A stretch of DNA of 22,391 bases from a virus. Positions 1 through 8,356 of the stretch are shown here, in pieces. A program made the position numbers and the translations under genes. Each line of letters opens with the position of its first letter. Position 1 is the first letter of the stretch. The notes under the pieces were generated by a model that ran no database searches, was not told the DNA's origin, and worked only from the letters and a program-made list of their open reading frames with translations. The stretch covers positions 1 through 22,391 of the IMG/VR virus record IMGVR_UViG_3300033144_007636. One strand, 5' to 3'.

Positions 1-1370
1 TGTTGACTCATTCCAAGTTTTCCACCTTCTTGCGGCAAGTATCTATGAGATAGTTCAGCATTTGTTCCAAGAGGAACTTCTGTTGTGTCTATGTGAGCCT
101 TGACCTTGACGGACCCTCTTGCAGTTGAAAGTCTTTCCAAAATACGGCCAGCACGATTGAGAGCAATGGAGGCTCCATCAAGAGCGCTTGTGACTCCCTT
201 CCATTTATATTTTTTCTCTTTAACCTTTCCGAATGTATTTTGAGAATCGGAGTCATTCAGAGTCAGACTTGATTCAAAAGTTCCGGTCCCATAGTTGAAA
301 TCATAAAAAATTGTCACTCTGTTCACAATCTTGTCAGAATTCAAGCTCCAAGTTGGTGTTCCTACTATTTGTGATTCATCTATTGTTGGAACTGTTTCAG
401 AGAGATCAACTTGATCAAGAACAGTAATTGAAACTTGTCCGTTGATTGTTATGAGCCGAGCAATAGCCATTGAAAGGATCTCATCTTCAATCCACTTCAA
501 AATTGTTTCTTGTCCGAATGTTATCAGGTCCATCTTTTCGTCAAGAAACTCTCCGGCTTCGAGCGCTTCAAAAGCTGCAATGTCTACTTCATCCGGACTC
601 ATTCCAAGACCCCCAGGAAGAACATCATAGACAGGATGATTGTTGAGATCTCCGTCTTTTGAAAGAAGGATCTGAAGAATGATTGTCATGGGATTGAGAT
701 CATCAAACTCAGTTATGAATTGGACTATTTCACCAACTTCATGAGAGCTTGCATCTGTTGAAGAAAGACCTCTAACAAGATTTTGAAGAGTGTTTGAAAC
801 TATTCCATTGAAGGACATGATTTCACCTTCAACATAAATGAGTCCTGAAGTGAAGGGAGCAATAGAAGCATCAACAACATCAAGGGAAGTTGAAGCTGGC
901 AAAAGAGCTGTTGTCAGTCCCGATTCAACATTCAAAGCCGGTTGATTTACTTTGTGAGTGATTTGCTTTGATGTTATTGAATAGCCGTTTGGAATCTTTT
1001 TGACTCCCGTGATTGATGTTCTTGATACTTCAACATATTCGGACCAGTCAAAAGGATCTGAAGGATCTTTGATAACTCCTAAATACATGATGACATCTTT
1101 CTCAAGAAAGAGTCCTTCTGTTTTCATGATTTCTATTGTTGTCGTTTCATCATCATCATCTTTCAAAACAAAAGAAGAAGATCCTATTGGAGTGTTCACT
1201 TTTCTAATATCTAGTTTGACTCCATTTATTTTAGGTCTATCAACAACAAGTTTTTCATCATCAACAACAAGTCCTGAGTCAACTTGTTTTTCAGCATAGT
1301 AGTCATCTCCTATCTTGATAACAGTGTTTGTTTGAAATTCTTTTGTTTTCAATTCATCTATGAGAGCCAC
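1..1370 (-). CDS. Distal tail / baseplate hub-like protein, 3'-truncated by window edge
   Basis: The minus frame is open from a GTG start at 1368-1370 to the window edge, giving 456 codons with no stop. The GTG overlaps the TAG of the preceding tail gene by one base and has AAGGA about 9 bases upstream. Residues 177-216 carry the pattern YVEGEIMSFNG, then NTLQNLVRG, then a His-x3-Gly-Glu-Ile-Val tail, which matches a motif widespread in phage tail proteins (hydrophobic-GEII-x-Y-x-G, L-x-RG, H-x-x-G). Near the visible C-terminus, residues 431-446 (EVPLGTNAELSH) look like the beta-rich linker of tail hub proteins. It comes second after the tape measure, where distal-tail or hub proteins sit in siphovirus genomes. 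The role in tail-tip assembly or host contact is inferred from position and motif; the missing C-terminus prevents a firmer call. Confidence 0.72.
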   Translation of the reverse strand, partial: MALIDELKTKEFQTNTVIKIGDDYYAEKQVDSGLVVDDEKLVVDRPKINGVKLDIRKVNTPIGSSSFVLKDDDDETTTIEIMKTEGLFLEKDVIMYLGVIKDPSDPFDWSEYVEVSRTSITGVKKIPNGYSITSKQITHKVNQPALNVESGLTTALLPASTSLDVVDASIAPFTSGLIYVEGEIMSFNGIVSNTLQNLVRGLSSTDASSHEVGEIVQFITEFDDLNPMTIILQILLSKDGDLNNHPVYDVLPGGLGMSPDEVDIAAFEALEAGEFLDEKMDLITFGQETILKWIEDEILSMAIARLITINGQVSITVLDQVDLSETVPTIDESQIVGTPTWSLNSDKIVNRVTIFYDFNYGTGTFESSLTLNDSDSQNTFGKVKEKKYKWKGVTSALDGASIALNRAGRILERLSTARGSVKVKAHIDTTEVPLGTNAELSHRYLPQEGGKLGMSQ

Positions 1371-1783
1371 TATTTTATTTTCCTTTCAAATTTCAGTTTG
1401 AATCTATAGAGAAAATCTCCGTTCCCGTCAGCTAGATCTCTTTGAAATCTGATTCTTTTTTCAGTATATTTCACTTCTATGAAATCAACTTCGTCTTTGC
1501 TTTCAAAATAGTTCACACTTCCACCCAGGGCACAGTGATTGACAATCATATCTCTAACTTGATCAGTGAGAGCTTTTGAGGCAAAAATGAAATTGTGAGT
1601 CTGACTCTCCCTGATATTATTGAACTGAGTTTGAATTGTTCCATTGTTTGATCTTGTTACAACAGAAGAGATCCTGAGTTCTTCTTGAACAGGATCTGCG
1701 TCAGGTGGAAAATCAAATTCAATCACCCTTGCAATGCCAGTGAACTTTTCAGTGTATTCAATTTTTGGAATAAAGTTTGCCAT
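1370..1783 (-). CDS. Minor tail protein downstream of tape measure (137 aa)
   Basis: I start this gene at the ATG beginning MANFIPKIEY. It lies one base after the tape-measure TAA and has a GGGGAGA ribosome-binding site about 10 bases upstream. The longer in-frame extension would run into the tape-measure gene and is not needed. The protein looks beta-rich. It has alternating hydrophobic stretches and ends in a strand-like RFKLKFERKI segment, typical of small distal tail (Dit) or minor tail proteins. It sits between the tape measure and the hub-like protein, the slot of lambda gpM/gpL-type genes. I recognise no specific family, so the tail-tip role rests on position. There are few cysteines, no signal peptide and no membrane segment. 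Confidence 0.6.
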   Translation of the reverse strand: MANFIPKIEYTEKFTGIARVIEFDFPPDADPVQEELRISSVVTRSNNGTIQTQFNNIRESQTHNFIFASKALTDQVRDMIVNHCALGGSVNYFESKDEVDFIEVKYTEKRIRFQRDLADGNGDFLYRFKLKFERKIK

Positions 1784-1784
1784 T

Positions 1785-4334
1785 TTAAGTTTCTCCCCTT
1801 GCTTCAAGTCTTGCTCCGCTGAACTCCTGAACATCATTCAGTCTTTCAACTAATTCAGCAACAAAAGATTCTTCACCTATGAAGTTTTCAACTTGAACAG
1901 TCACGTTTCTTGAAGAGCTTCCATCCGCTCCGATCTGTCCACCTCTATTTGCGTCAGCTATAGCTCGAACTCCTTCTCTTGTCAGAATGCCTTCACCTCC
2001 GTCAGCTCGGATCAAGTTTCTATCTCCGGTTTGAGGTCCGGCAACAATCCCTCCGGTTTGCATTCTTGCAACTCCGGCAACAGTTTGAGCTGCAATTGTT
2101 CCAAGAGAAAGGGCAGTGTTTTTTGTGATAGCAGCATTGAATCCGGCAAGCGCAGTTGAAAAAACAGCCGGAGCTGCTGGACCGGCAGCTGAAGCAGCGG
2201 ATAAGGCAGCGGCAGCGGCTGAAGCTCTTGCAAGTCCATCTTTCACAAAGACATCCGCAACAGCAAAAGCCTTTCCTATTGCAAGGGCAGCAATTCCATT
2301 GTCTCCGGCTATAGCAAGAACAGCGTCAGCCGTAGCTTTTGCAAATCCTATTTCAGCCTGTGAGCTGGCCTTTGCAAGCTCTTCTCTTTTCTTTTGAACT
2401 GCTTTTTGAGCCTTCTCTTTTCTTTTGTTATCAAGAGCCGCAAGCTTCGCAACAGTTTGAGTTCTTATTTTTTCTTGTTCAAGTGATCTCTCATTTTCAT
2501 CAACAATCAATTGAGTTCTTGCAAGAGCTGCTTCTTCAGCTATTTCAATTCTTTGCTCTTCAAATTCTTGAAGTCTGACAAGAGCATTGATCTTTTCTTC
2601 TTCTGAAGATTCATTGTCAGCAATAGTTCTTTCTTCTTCAGCTATTTGATTTTCGTTTGCAATGCCTTCTTCAAGCTCTGCAATAGAGATTGCAAGCTCT
2701 TTCCTCTTGTTTAGAATGAGCCTATTTTTTTCTGATAGTTGTTCATCTAGTTTATCAAGATCTTCTCCATCATCTCCACCTTCTCCGGCTGGCTGGCCTG
2801 GCTCTTGAATAGGTCCAACAAATGTTTGAGCCTTAAGGTCTTCAGCTCTTTTCTTTAACTCTCCGAGCCTGTCATTTGTTTTTTCAATAGAAGCATTAAA
2901 GTCTTCTTCATCCTTTAAAAATAAAGAAGCAAAAGTTCCTCTACCTCCGGAAGCTTTCAGATCTTCAAGGGCTTTTTGATCAGCCTTCAAAGCTCTTTCA
3001 TTTTGATCAATTTGAAATGTTATTTTTGCAAGTTCTTCAGCTGCCGAATCTCCGGTCAACTCTCCTATTTTTGAAATTGTTTTCTCTAAAGCTCCACCCG
3101 TTTCAGCAATTCTTTCTTTGAATTTGATCCAAGCATCCGCAAGAGGTCCACCAACAGTTTTACCAAGAGCGTCCAGTTTGTTGTCAGCTATCTCTCCCCT
3201 TGCTTCTAAAGACTTGAAGGCGGCAGCTGATTCCTTGAGAAGTGAAGTGTTCTTTGAAAATTCAGTGTTTGAATCTGAAATAGATCTTGTGAGCCTATCT
3301 GATTTTTTAGCAAGAGAAGGAAGAACTTTCTCAATCTCTTCACCTTTCAATCCAAACTGTTCAAGAACACTTGAAGCTTGACCTAGATTTTTTCCAAGTC
3401 CATCAATGAATTTTGCAAAAACTGAAGCAGCATCTTTCTCAAAAGTTTTCTTGAGTTGCTCTCCTGTCATTCCTGTCAATTGTTGAAGGAGAGTGAAAGA
3501 TGATCCACCCTCTTTGATTGACTTGTCGATTGCTCTGAAGCCACGTCCAACAGCCGAACCTGAAAGTTCAGCTCTAATTCCGAGTTCAGTTGTAGCTGTC
3601 GCAAGAGCAAGAACATCCGCTGAAGACAAATCAAATCTTGAAGTTGCGGCAGCGATATTTGTGCCAGCTTTAACAATCTGACTTTCTGTGACGTTGAAAT
3701 TGTTTCCAAGAAATGAAACAGCCGATCCGAAATTTTCAATTGATCCAACACCCTCTTCAGTTATGTTGAGAATTTTTAGAATATTTTGAGCGCCTTCTTC
3801 TCCAACAATATCAGTTGAAGCTTCGAGCCTTGTCATTGTCTCTGCAAATTTCAATAAATTTTTGCTGCCTCTAACACCGAGCTGGCCAGCAATTTTTTCT
3901 AGTTCAAGGAGAGCCGTGGCTGACTTCGGAATAGTTTTAGAAAGTTTTAAAGTTTCCTTTCCAAGATCTTCAAGAGATTTTCCAGTGAGTCCAGTTGTCT
4001 TTTCAACTCCGATCAAAGCCTTATCAAAATCAATTGCAAGTTGAATTGATTCTTGAATTTGTTGATTGATGATTGCAATCCCTCTTGAAACTGCGATAGC
4101 TCCTAAAGTACCAGCGAATGTTGAAAGAGCCGAATTTGTTTTCTTGAGTCCAGTTGAAGCTTCTTTTGTGAAAGTCGTGACCTTTCCTGTTGCAATATCA
4201 AAAGAAGATCCTATCTGTCCGGCTCTTTTAGTTGCGGATTTGCCAGCGGCAGTGAAAGAGTCTTCAAAGTTGCGGATTGATTTCAACGCTCCTTTGTCAT
4301 CAACTTCTAATTCAACAAAAACTTTGTTTGCCAT
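1785..4334 (-). CDS. Tail tape measure protein (849 aa)
   Basis: This is the largest gene in the window. It sets tail length and is carried inside the tail tube. Residues about 90-290 carry the conserved core of TP901-type tape measures, with alternating helices and the segment AELSGSAVGRGFRAIDK. Residues about 430-650 are strongly charged heptad-like helices (coiled coil, many Glu/Lys/Ala). Residues about 660-770 are Ala-rich and hydrophobic, as expected for a segment that may interact with membranes during DNA entry. The C-terminus has the Gly-rich motif MQTGGIVAGPQTGDRN followed by GEGILTREG, which is typical of tape-measure tails. The ATG directly follows the TAA of the chaperone extension and has AAGGAAG upstream. 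At about 0.15 nm per residue, a tail near 125 nm is inferred. Confidence 0.93.
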   Translation of the reverse strand: MANKVFVELEVDDKGALKSIRNFEDSFTAAGKSATKRAGQIGSSFDIATGKVTTFTKEASTGLKKTNSALSTFAGTLGAIAVSRGIAIINQQIQESIQLAIDFDKALIGVEKTTGLTGKSLEDLGKETLKLSKTIPKSATALLELEKIAGQLGVRGSKNLLKFAETMTRLEASTDIVGEEGAQNILKILNITEEGVGSIENFGSAVSFLGNNFNVTESQIVKAGTNIAAATSRFDLSSADVLALATATTELGIRAELSGSAVGRGFRAIDKSIKEGGSSFTLLQQLTGMTGEQLKKTFEKDAASVFAKFIDGLGKNLGQASSVLEQFGLKGEEIEKVLPSLAKKSDRLTRSISDSNTEFSKNTSLLKESAAAFKSLEARGEIADNKLDALGKTVGGPLADAWIKFKERIAETGGALEKTISKIGELTGDSAAEELAKITFQIDQNERALKADQKALEDLKASGGRGTFASLFLKDEEDFNASIEKTNDRLGELKKRAEDLKAQTFVGPIQEPGQPAGEGGDDGEDLDKLDEQLSEKNRLILNKRKELAISIAELEEGIANENQIAEEERTIADNESSEEEKINALVRLQEFEEQRIEIAEEAALARTQLIVDENERSLEQEKIRTQTVAKLAALDNKRKEKAQKAVQKKREELAKASSQAEIGFAKATADAVLAIAGDNGIAALAIGKAFAVADVFVKDGLARASAAAAALSAASAAGPAAPAVFSTALAGFNAAITKNTALSLGTIAAQTVAGVARMQTGGIVAGPQTGDRNLIRADGGEGILTREGVRAIADANRGGQIGADGSSSRNVTVQVENFIGEESFVAELVERLNDVQEFSGARLEARGET

Positions 4335-4763
4335 TTATTTCTTCCTTGATTCACGTTCCATTTTTTCTTTTCTTTTCTGATACATCTTATCAGAAATAGC
4401 CTGAAAAACTTCAATGATTTTCGCTGGCTGATCACCTAGTGTTCCTTTATATGGTAACACTCCAAGCTCATATTTGGAATTCAGGTCAATAAAATAGTTA
4501 ACTGACAAGGAAGTGTTGTTGCCAGGACATCCGGAAAATTTGACGCTTTTGCTTTCCTTATCTATTCCAACAGTGAAGCCGCTTCCTATAGGTCCGAAGC
4601 ATCCCTTCCCCCTTCTGAATGCTATAGACTTTTCAAGGGCTTTCTCCTTGTCTTTTTGGTTTGAATACTTTGAGCAACACTTGTGACAGCTAAAAGCTTC
4701 ATTGAAGTGAGACTCTATAGTTGCAACTATCTCAACAAATTCAAATTCTGACAGTGAAGACAT
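4335..4763 (-). CDS. Tail assembly chaperone extension (T part), reached by -1 frameshift
   Basis: This reading frame encodes the C-terminal half of a lambda gpGT-like fusion. In the -1 frame the sequence is open from the slip site at 4820-4826 through 19 extra codons (VINYLYNNGLSFVGGAIKE) to the ATG at 4761-4763 and on to a TAA just before the tape-measure ATG. The fusion would be about 320 residues. The AAGGAG beside the internal ATG is too close to act as its ribosome-binding site, so frameshifting is the better explanation. A weaker GGTGGAG lies further up and leaves some independent initiation possible. Visible features are a C26-H-x-C29-C30 cluster plus C55 and C79, which could bind zinc, and a basic C-terminal helix. 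The family role is to coat the tape measure during tube assembly; the extension is not expected in the virion. Confidence 0.85.
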   Translation of the reverse strand: MSSLSEFEFVEIVATIESHFNEAFSCHKCCSKYSNQKDKEKALEKSIAFRRGKGCFGPIGSGFTVGIDKESKSVKFSGCPGNNTSLSVNYFIDLNSKYELGVLPYKGTLGDQPAKIIEVFQAISDKMYQKRKEKMERESRKK

Positions 4764-4813
4764 CTCCTTGATAGCTCCACCAACAAAAGAAAGTCCGTTG
4801 TTGTAGAGATAGT

Positions 4814-5296
4814 TTATAACTTTTTTGGCATACCTCCGGAGGGATAAACTACTTCAACTCCTTCAATCTCTTCTCCTGTGAAAGGATGCGTGATTTTGTT
4901 GGGAATCCCTTCTTTCAAATGCTTTGCTGTGAATATCAATCTATCTTCAAAAGGAGTGTTGAAGATCTCATTCATGCATTTGTCAGTGACTCTCCCATTT
5001 TCAAATTCTAATTCATATGGAACTTCTTCAAAGTGACTTTCTCCACCTTCTTCCGGATTCTTGTTTTCAATTCTCTTTGAAAGCCCTTCAACTTTAACAA
5101 GAGCAATTTGAGCCGAAAGGTAGTCAGAGAGACAAACATCTTGAAGAACTATTCCTTGATTGTGTGAAGTAGTCTTCTGAACAATCTCAGATTTTTCTGC
5201 ATATGTTAGTTGTCTAAAATGAAAATCAACTTGCGACTCTTCATGAAACATTCTGACTTGATAAGTTTTTTCTATGTCATGGACTACTATGGACAT
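4814..5296 (-). CDS. Tail assembly chaperone, short form (G-like, 160 aa)
   Basis: This is the short tail assembly chaperone, placed between the tail tube gene and the tape measure as lambda gpG is. I start it at the ATG at 5294-5296 because GGAGGA lies four bases before it. A TTG four codons earlier is part of that ribosome-binding site. The protein is acidic, with a folded N-terminal part and a C-terminal segment ending GGMPKKL; the slip site lies in the codons for P-K-K. Length is close to lambda gpG (140 aa). The product, alone and as the frameshifted fusion, is expected to bind the tape measure and recruit tail tube subunits. A terminator directly upstream suggests that its mRNA arises mainly by read-through from the tail tube gene. 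Confidence 0.85.
   Translation of the reverse strand: MSIVVHDIEKTYQVRMFHEESQVDFHFRQLTYAEKSEIVQKTTSHNQGIVLQDVCLSDYLSAQIALVKVEGLSKRIENKNPEEGGESHFEEVPYELEFENGRVTDKCMNEIFNTPFEDRLIFTAKHLKEGIPNKITHPFTGEEIEGVEVVYPSGGMPKKL
4820..4826 (-). promoter_or_regulatory. A-AAA-AAG slippery heptamer for -1 programmed frameshift
   Basis: In the chaperone frame the codons read CCA AAA AAG TTA TAA, so the last A of CCA with AAA and AAG makes the canonical X-XXY-YYZ heptamer A-AAA-AAG, two codons before the stop. A -1 slip joins exactly to the open frame of the downstream gene. A Shine-Dalgarno-like GGAGG lies six bases upstream of the heptamer, reminiscent of the stimulator in dnaX. A weak 6-bp stem (CAACAA with TTGTTG) begins about 20 bases downstream. 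Both stimulators are inferred. Confidence 0.88.
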
Positions 5297-5310
5297 TGAT
5301 TCCTCCAAAT

Positions 5311-5340
5311 AAAAAAAGGGAGCCGATATTGACTCCCTTT
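5311..5340 (-). terminator. Rho-independent terminator after tail tube gene
   Basis: On the minus strand a 10-bp stem (AAAGGGAGTC with GGCTCCCTTT, one G-T wobble) encloses the loop AATATC and runs into seven Ts. It lies between the tail tube stop and the chaperone ribosome-binding site. It probably limits transcription into the chaperone and tape measure, which are needed in far fewer copies than the tube protein. Confidence 0.9.
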
Positions 5341-5368
5341 AAAGTAATTCATTTTTTTTATTTATTGT

Positions 5369-6568
5369 CTAGTGAAATGAGATGAAGAAAGAATCATTTC
5401 CTAGTGTCTTGTGTCCAGTGAAAGAAATTTCATCTGTCACAACACCGTCTTCATTTCCAACACCTAGTTCTGAGTTTCTCGCATTCGGAATATAAAAAGC
5501 AATTCCGTCCTTGAAAACCCCAGGATTCAAACAATCTTCAGTCTGAGTTCTAGCGAAGATAGAAAACTTCTTGTTACAATCAAAGTTCTCAAAGTTGGTG
5601 ATGTCAGAATCTGAAGCATATGGATTCATAGATCCACCTACTTCAAACTTTGTTATTCTTGAATTTGTCCGTCCATTAACTGAAGCGGTAGAAGTCAAGA
5701 ATGCAAGAGTGTTTGTCAGTGTCACTCCTAGATTATTGACAGCAACTTCAACACCTTCTTGAAAAACTTTTGAGTTTAGAATAGGAGGTGGAGTCACTCC
5801 ATTGTCAGAATCATAGACAGGAGTAAAAAGCGGAGTTGCAATTTCCGGAGTTAAATATGTTAAGCCTTCAACAGTGAATGAAACATCAGCAAGCGCTCCT
5901 GTTGAAAAGTTTCCAAGCTCAGCACCTGTTGGACGAATCCCAACGAATTTTTTTCTTTTCTTTCCACCCACATATTCAGTGACTGAAAGAGAAGGCGCTC
6001 CACTTTGATGAAAGAATGTGATGAAGCCAGCAACAACAACATTGTCAGTGAAGGCTGAAGCTCTTGGAACTAACAAATCAATGAAAGCAGCTCCACCTGT
6101 AGGATCAACGGCAACAATAGGAGAGACATGATCTTCTCCGGCAGTTGCTGATTCAACAACTCGAACAATATCTCCAACACTATATTTTCCAATATCAGCA
6201 TCTTCAATTTCAATTCTTGAAACAGTGTGACCTGTTTTAGAAGTTGAAGCAGTTCCGGATCTAACTCCACCTAGTAGAGCTTCCCACATATTTCCTGTTT
6301 CAGGTCTAGCGCCAGGAGTACCGCCTCCGGCAGCTTTCAACTCAACTGGAATTGTTCCTGAACATGACTTTGTTCCAAGTAGAGAAGCAACTGTCTCAAC
6401 AGTTCCCGTTCTATTGTTTCTAGTTAAAAGTTCACGTTGAATTTGAAGTTCAAGACCGTCAGACAAAACTTCAACAGCTGTTGCTCCGGATTGTTCAGGC
6501 TGATAAGTTCCTTCAGCTGCCTCAAGTTCTACGAAGACAACACCTTCGTCAGTGACTAATGATCCCAT
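5369..6568 (-). CDS. Major tail tube protein (399 aa)
   Basis: The N-terminal part (residues 1-110) has the pattern of phage tail tube proteins: an opening VFVELEAAEGTY, then VLSDGLELQIQRE, a Gly-Thr-Ile-Pro-Val-Glu-Leu-Lys strand and a G-x-x-WEALLGG helix. The rest is beta-rich with many Gly, Thr and Ser and no membrane segment. At 399 residues it is longer than minimal tube proteins (about 180-250), so an added surface domain is plausible; I cannot place its borders. It is followed by a strong terminator and then the G/GT chaperone, the usual siphovirus context for the most abundant tail protein. The start has AAGGAAGGA five bases upstream of the ATG. Hexamers of this protein would stack into the tail tube around the tape measure. 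Confidence 0.85.
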   Translation of the reverse strand: MGSLVTDEGVVFVELEAAEGTYQPEQSGATAVEVLSDGLELQIQRELLTRNNRTGTVETVASLLGTKSCSGTIPVELKAAGGGTPGARPETGNMWEALLGGVRSGTASTSKTGHTVSRIEIEDADIGKYSVGDIVRVVESATAGEDHVSPIVAVDPTGGAAFIDLLVPRASAFTDNVVVAGFITFFHQSGAPSLSVTEYVGGKKRKKFVGIRPTGAELGNFSTGALADVSFTVEGLTYLTPEIATPLFTPVYDSDNGVTPPPILNSKVFQEGVEVAVNNLGVTLTNTLAFLTSTASVNGRTNSRITKFEVGGSMNPYASDSDITNFENFDCNKKFSIFARTQTEDCLNPGVFKDGIAFYIPNARNSELGVGNEDGVVTDEISFTGHKTLGNDSFFISFH

Positions 6569-6583
6569 TTTTTCCTTCCTTGT

Positions 6584-7042
6584 TTAGGTTCTAATTCTAT
6601 ATTGAAAAACTAAATTCATTCTCAATGCTACTCCTTCATTTTCGCCTAAAATCTCAGGAATATCAACTTCCCCTTCTTTGACTTGAATGATTGTTGTAGT
6701 TGCATTTGAGATGCATAGACTTTTATTTTTTATAAAATCTTCGCAAATAGCGAAAAGGCAAGGATAGAGACTTTTGATCTTGTCTCTCATATCCTTATCA
6801 CATCCGTCATTGCTGACTTCTTCAGTCAAGATGACTTGAAAAGTGTGATCATATGTCTTTGCTCCGTTAGTTCCTGAAACAGGTCTTGCTCCAAGAGGTA
6901 TGAAGCCGAATTTCTTCTCCATAGATTCGGAGGCATTCATTTGAAGATCATAAACATATGAAAGCTCTTCTTCAAATTCTGGACAAGCAATAGGAATTCT
7001 TTCAATAGCTTTGTCACAAATTTCTGAAACGATGTCTGTCAT
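6584..7042 (-). CDS. Putative tail terminator / tail completion protein (152 aa)
   Basis: This small protein sits directly upstream of the tail tube gene, where the tail terminator (lambda gpU-like) is normally encoded. It has an N-terminal helix (residues 1-20), a central basic-hydrophobic region and a C-terminal strand pair ending MNLVFQYRIR, which resembles the last strand of tail terminator folds. Five cysteines are scattered (residues 9, 19, 79, 93, 100) with no obvious metal site. The ribosome-binding site is weak (GGACTAGAA). The function, capping the tail tube and making the head-side interface, is inferred from order and shape; no decisive motif is visible. Confidence 0.55.
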   Translation of the reverse strand: MTDIVSEICDKAIERIPIACPEFEEELSYVYDLQMNASESMEKKFGFIPLGARPVSGTNGAKTYDHTFQVILTEEVSNDGCDKDMRDKIKSLYPCLFAICEDFIKNKSLCISNATTTIIQVKEGEVDIPEILGENEGVALRMNLVFQYRIRT

Positions 7043-7045
7043 TTT

Positions 7046-7876
7046 CTAGTCCAGTGAAAGCATTGTTGTAGTTGTTTGATTCAATTCATCAAGATCTTCT
7101 TTCCCATCATCATCAATGTCAATTCTTGAGACATATGCATCAAGGAGATCTCCGGCTGTTGCTTCATATCGAAGCCCTTGAGTTTCCCACTTGTCACCTT
7201 CTTTGTCTGACTTCTCTTCTAAAAAGTATAAGGCCAGCGCTTTATAAGCTGAAGCAAGTCTCATTTGTTCAATGTCAAAGAAGTCGAATTCATTCACTTC
7301 ATCAATATAAGATCCTGAAGTCAAAGATCCTGTTGGATCTTGTTTGATCTTCACATTTCCTCTTGAATTCATTTCTCTGACAATGTGATCCTTTGCAAGA
7401 GAAATTTTAGAGATCAAGCTCTCTCCCTTGTTTAGCTTTGAGATGACATTTGTTTTGATGTCAACTAGATCTTGATTGTTGCAAAAAACTACTCCAACTC
7501 CTTTGAGCTTTGTTCCTGGGTCAAGGGCAGTGTCAGTTTTGATTTCAACAAACATTTTCTTGAGTGAAGAAGCTTCTGTCTCAACAATGTCTTCAGGTCT
7601 TTTGAATTTGATGAATCCTGATCTTGTGAATCCCTTTGTTTCATCTATGATTTCCAATGACTGATTCCCGTCTTCGTTCTCATAGGTAGCTACCAACTTT
7701 GCAGAGGCTGTTGAAGGTGTTGATAGTTCAAAATAAATTAAAGCAAAAGGTTTTCTAAATCCAACTCGGAGAGTTTGAGCCGGAGTCAATTCAAAATCGA
7801 CTTCATCGGTTGAAAAGGATGACATTTCATTTGAGATGTCAGTTGTTTCATTTATAACTGAGAAGAATTCTTTCAT
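7046..7876 (-). CDS. Putative head-tail connector protein with C-terminal EF-hand-like loop (276 aa)
   Basis: Residues 1-135 look beta-rich, while residues 140-250 are helical (a KLNKGESLISKISLAKDHIV segment, then FFDIEQMRLASAYKALALYF). The helical half resembles head-tail adaptor proteins of the gp6/gp15 type, and the gene lies between fibre and tail terminator genes. An unusual feature is the 12-residue segment at 253-264, DIDDDGKEDLDE. It fits an EF-hand loop at ligand positions 1, 3, 5, 9 and 12 and has Gly at position 6; position 8 is Glu rather than a hydrophobic residue. A helix precedes it. Calcium binding at the neck would be plausible but is inference. The ATG has GGAT upstream and begins four bases after the previous stop. 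Confidence 0.5.
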   Translation of the reverse strand: MKEFFSVINETTDISNEMSSFSTDEVDFELTPAQTLRVGFRKPFALIYFELSTPSTASAKLVATYENEDGNQSLEIIDETKGFTRSGFIKFKRPEDIVETEASSLKKMFVEIKTDTALDPGTKLKGVGVVFCNNQDLVDIKTNVISKLNKGESLISKISLAKDHIVREMNSRGNVKIKQDPTGSLTSGSYIDEVNEFDFFDIEQMRLASAYKALALYFLEEKSDKEGDKWETQGLRYEATAGDLLDAYVSRIDIDDDGKEDLDELNQTTTTMLSLD

Positions 7877-7879
7877 AGT

Positions 7880-8356
7880 TTATCCAAATATCATTTTATA
7901 GATTCCTTTCGGCTTGATGAAATCTATCGGTTTTTTACTAGGTGGAAAGATCCAAGGAACTGCTCTTCTAACAAATTCAGAACAGTTGAAATCGTCTTCT
8001 CCCTTTGAAAATAGTTTAACATGGAAAGCTTCATAAAATAAAACACCAACATTCTGAAAGGCTGCGTAGGGCTTCTGAAGGTGCATAAAAGTGTAGGTCA
8101 TGAAGACTTTGAATTGTTGATGACTAATATCGTACTTCTTTGATCTGACAATGATGTTCTCAGCTTCCCACTGACTTCGCTCCATCAAATGAACTTCTCC
8201 ATGAGATGCTTCGGCTATCATGTGGAGTCTTGTCACTTCACAATAAAAAGAAATCGAGCAATGAGAATATTCGGTCCACTGATAGAGCCGTATAATCCAA
8301 GAGAAAGGAACGAAGAATCTTCTAGGTCTTGAAAATAGAAGTTCTATTTTTCTCAT
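7880..8356 (-). CDS. Permuted papain-like (YiiX/YaeF-type) cysteine peptidase or amidase (158 aa)
   Basis: Two motifs appear in the order of circularly permuted NlpC/P60 enzymes: a His first (EYSHCSISF, His32), then a catalytic-type Cys near the C-terminus (FNCSEFVRRA, Cys125). Between them, AEASHGEVHLM (47-58) matches the usual strand and turn after the His. CSE-hydrophobic-V is characteristic of the YiiX/YaeF-like permuted group. No signal peptide or membrane segment is seen, though residues 14-26 are hydrophobic. It is encoded among fibre and connector genes, so it is probably a virion-associated or assembly enzyme. Cleavage of peptidoglycan peptides during entry, or processing of a virion protein, are both possible. 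The start overlaps the previous stop (TAATG) with GGTGAT upstream. Confidence 0.7.
   Translation of the reverse strand: MRKIELLFSRPRRFFVPFSWIIRLYQWTEYSHCSISFYCEVTRLHMIAEASHGEVHLMERSQWEAENIIVRSKKYDISHQQFKVFMTYTFMHLQKPYAAFQNVGVLFYEAFHVKLFSKGEDDFNCSEFVRRAVPWIFPPSKKPIDFIKPKGIYKMIFG

Noticed and set aside
442-1299. Plus-strand open frames at 442-630 and 1000-1299
   Set aside because: They lie opposite a continuous minus-strand tail gene with a good start and ribosome-binding site, and their products are Ser/Ile-rich shadows with no motif.
2012-4380. Several 60-104 codon frames on both strands inside the tape-measure gene
   Set aside because: Shadows of a repetitive coiled-coil gene; no ribosome-binding sites and no recognisable products.
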